A stretch of 6,335 bases of DNA from DAOTVD01 sp034437075 (GTDB lineage: Bacteria > Chloroflexota > Anaerolineae > Aggregatilineales > J027): contig DAOTVD010000317.1 in NCBI GenBank assembly GCA_034437075.1, positions 1 to 6,335 of the forward strand, written 5' to 3'. The number at the start of each line of letters is the position of its first letter. The stretch's first letter is position 1. Below, one piece after another: positions 5,423 through 6,335 of the stretch. Under the pieces are notes generated by a model that did not search any database, was not told where the DNA came from, and saw nothing but the letters and a program-made list of their open reading frames with translations. Both the position numbers and the translations under genes were made by a program.

Positions 5423-6335
5423 TCATTCCACATCCGCCGAGGGAGGCAACCCCTCATCACTCAGCAGGCGGATTTGCCCGGTCATCAGTTGGTGCAACGT
5501 GCTGCGGAAAAAGTCTTGCATGGCGGCCTTACGATCTTCTTCTGCCGCGATTTTCTCGTCAATATTTTGGAGCAGGCTAGCAATTTCTTTTTGTTCTTTT
5601 CCAGGTGGTATTGGAATTCCTATCGAAGCAACAATTCGCCCACTCAGATTACTTTGTTGGGTTCCATGACTATGATCTCTAAGCCGCTGATAGGCGAAAG
5701 CCAGATAATGGAAAAGATAATCAGTCAATACACTGTCATCTTTCGGAATGATAGCCAAACACGCTTGGTTTATTGTTGCATTTATGCCCAACATGCCAAC
5801 CTTTCCCCTGGTAATCCCTTGCCCATACATAGCTAAGAGTAGAGTGCCTGGCGAGAAGATCCGAAGTGATGTTTCATCTAACGCCGCCTGAGTTATTCTT
5901 TCCTCTGTGAACATGATGAGATGGTAATTTATTTCGCCTGTCTTCACCCAGGGTATTGCGCCATCTTCCCAATAAAGTTTCTTCTTGCGGCTTGGTGTGC
6001 TACCTGATTTGAGTTGACACTTTGCGCCAATGGTTTCAACCGCCCAATGCGCGGGGATTTCGCCGATCTCGGTCATCTGCGTCGCGGCGGGGGTGTCGCC
6101 GGGGCCGTAGGTGAATAGGCGCTGCATGGTGCTGCGCTTGAACTCGCGCGCCTCCCGGATGATGTCCTCCTGTACGGCGATCTCGTCCTGGATGGCGGTC
6201 AGCACGGCGGCAATCCGTCGCTGTTCGGGTAGTGGGGGATATGGTATGAGCATCTTTTCAAGATCAGGTTTTTGTAAGCTGGGTATGGTTGTCTTGGCAT
6301 GTTCGCCTGAAAGAGGACTATGTACTAAACATTCC
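5423..6335 (-). CDS. hsdS: Type I restriction system specificity subunit HsdS (5' part missing)
   Basis: HsdS gives a type I RM complex its DNA target: two target-recognition domains (TRDs), each followed by a conserved helical spacer that docks HsdM. The frame is open through the right edge, so the N-terminus and most of TRD1 lie outside; 303 residues are visible. After about 27 residues of TRD1 end comes the typical PLPEQRRI motif, starting near 6235, and a charged helix to about 6110 (spacer 1). TRD2 starts at GEIPAHW (near 6060) and runs to about 5620, with the usual SGSTPSRK and IPWVKTGEI signatures. Then PIPPGKEQKEI and a second long helix form spacer 2, ending about 5470. The methionine at 6253 lies inside the protein and is not the start: the same frame continues upstream without a stop. 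TRD2 is visibly more AT-rich than the spacers, as expected for exchanged TRDs. Family assignment is very secure; the target sequence cannot be read. Confidence 0.95.
   Translation of the reverse strand, partial: ECLVHSPLSGEHAKTTIPSLQKPDLEKMLIPYPPLPEQRRIAAVLTAIQDEIAVQEDIIREAREFKRSTMQRLFTYGPGDTPAATQMTEIGEIPAHWAVETIGAKCQLKSGSTPSRKKKLYWEDGAIPWVKTGEINYHLIMFTEERITQAALDETSLRIFSPGTLLLAMYGQGITRGKVGMLGINATINQACLAIIPKDDSVLTDYLFHYLAFAYQRLRDHSHGTQQSNLSGRIVASIGIPIPPGKEQKEIASLLQNIDEKIAAEEDRKAAMQDFFRSTLHQLMTGQIRLLSDEGLPPSADVE

Noticed and set aside
5387..5836. Plus-strand open frame of 149 codons
   Set aside because: Antisense of the hsdS 3' half, which has unmistakable HsdS motifs; no separate protein family visible.
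1..6335. CRISPR array, tRNA or rRNA gene
   Set aside because: No regularly spaced direct repeats, no tRNA-like arms ending in CCA with a TTC loop, and no rRNA signature were seen on either strand.

Overview
The window looks like a decaying type I restriction-modification (RM) locus with toxin-antitoxin passengers. Every gene I can support lies on the minus strand, so transcription runs from high to low coordinates. The host is bacterial with moderately high GC coding DNA. The style of the HicAB pair, the VapC partner and the GNAT protein reminds me of Chloroflexota or cyanobacterial mobile gene pools, but the sequence does not prove a phylum.

In transcription order: (1) the 3' two-thirds of hsdS enters from the right edge (6335-5423). 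(2) A small antitoxin-like gene (5388-5059) overlaps a VapC/PIN-domain toxin gene (5065-4691) by 7 nt. (3) hsdR follows after 13 nt, but its frame ends at 3313 after only 454 codons. It keeps the nuclease and the first helicase motifs and lacks the rest. (4) A roughly 130-bp intergenic stretch holds an unusual set of interleaved inverted repeats ending in a T run. (5) A GNAT acetyltransferase gene (3182-2580). (6) hsdM (2464-949), split by one frameshift near 1750. (7) A HicB/HicA pair (895-629 and 645-343) whose HicA has lost its normal C-terminus. (8) The left 470 bp is a run of gene scraps: the C-terminal part of the HicA frame runs into a short piece of a second, different hsdR (about 471-227, itself frameshifted). 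That piece is joined near 240 to the interior of a YgjP-like (DUF45) zinc metallohydrolase gene, which runs off the left edge.

In an intact locus HsdM and HsdS would form the methyltransferase, HsdR would add ATP-dependent translocation and cleavage, and the TA modules would stabilise the locus. Here, as read, HsdM is frameshifted and both HsdR genes are broken, so restriction is very probably dead. hsdS, the VapC pair, GNAT and HicB look intact where visible. The order (S - TA - R - GNAT - M - TA - R' - YgjP) and the two HsdR types suggest that pieces of at least two type I systems have been brought together and trimmed by deletions. An assembly chimera or indel errors remain possible for the leftmost junctions and the frameshifts.
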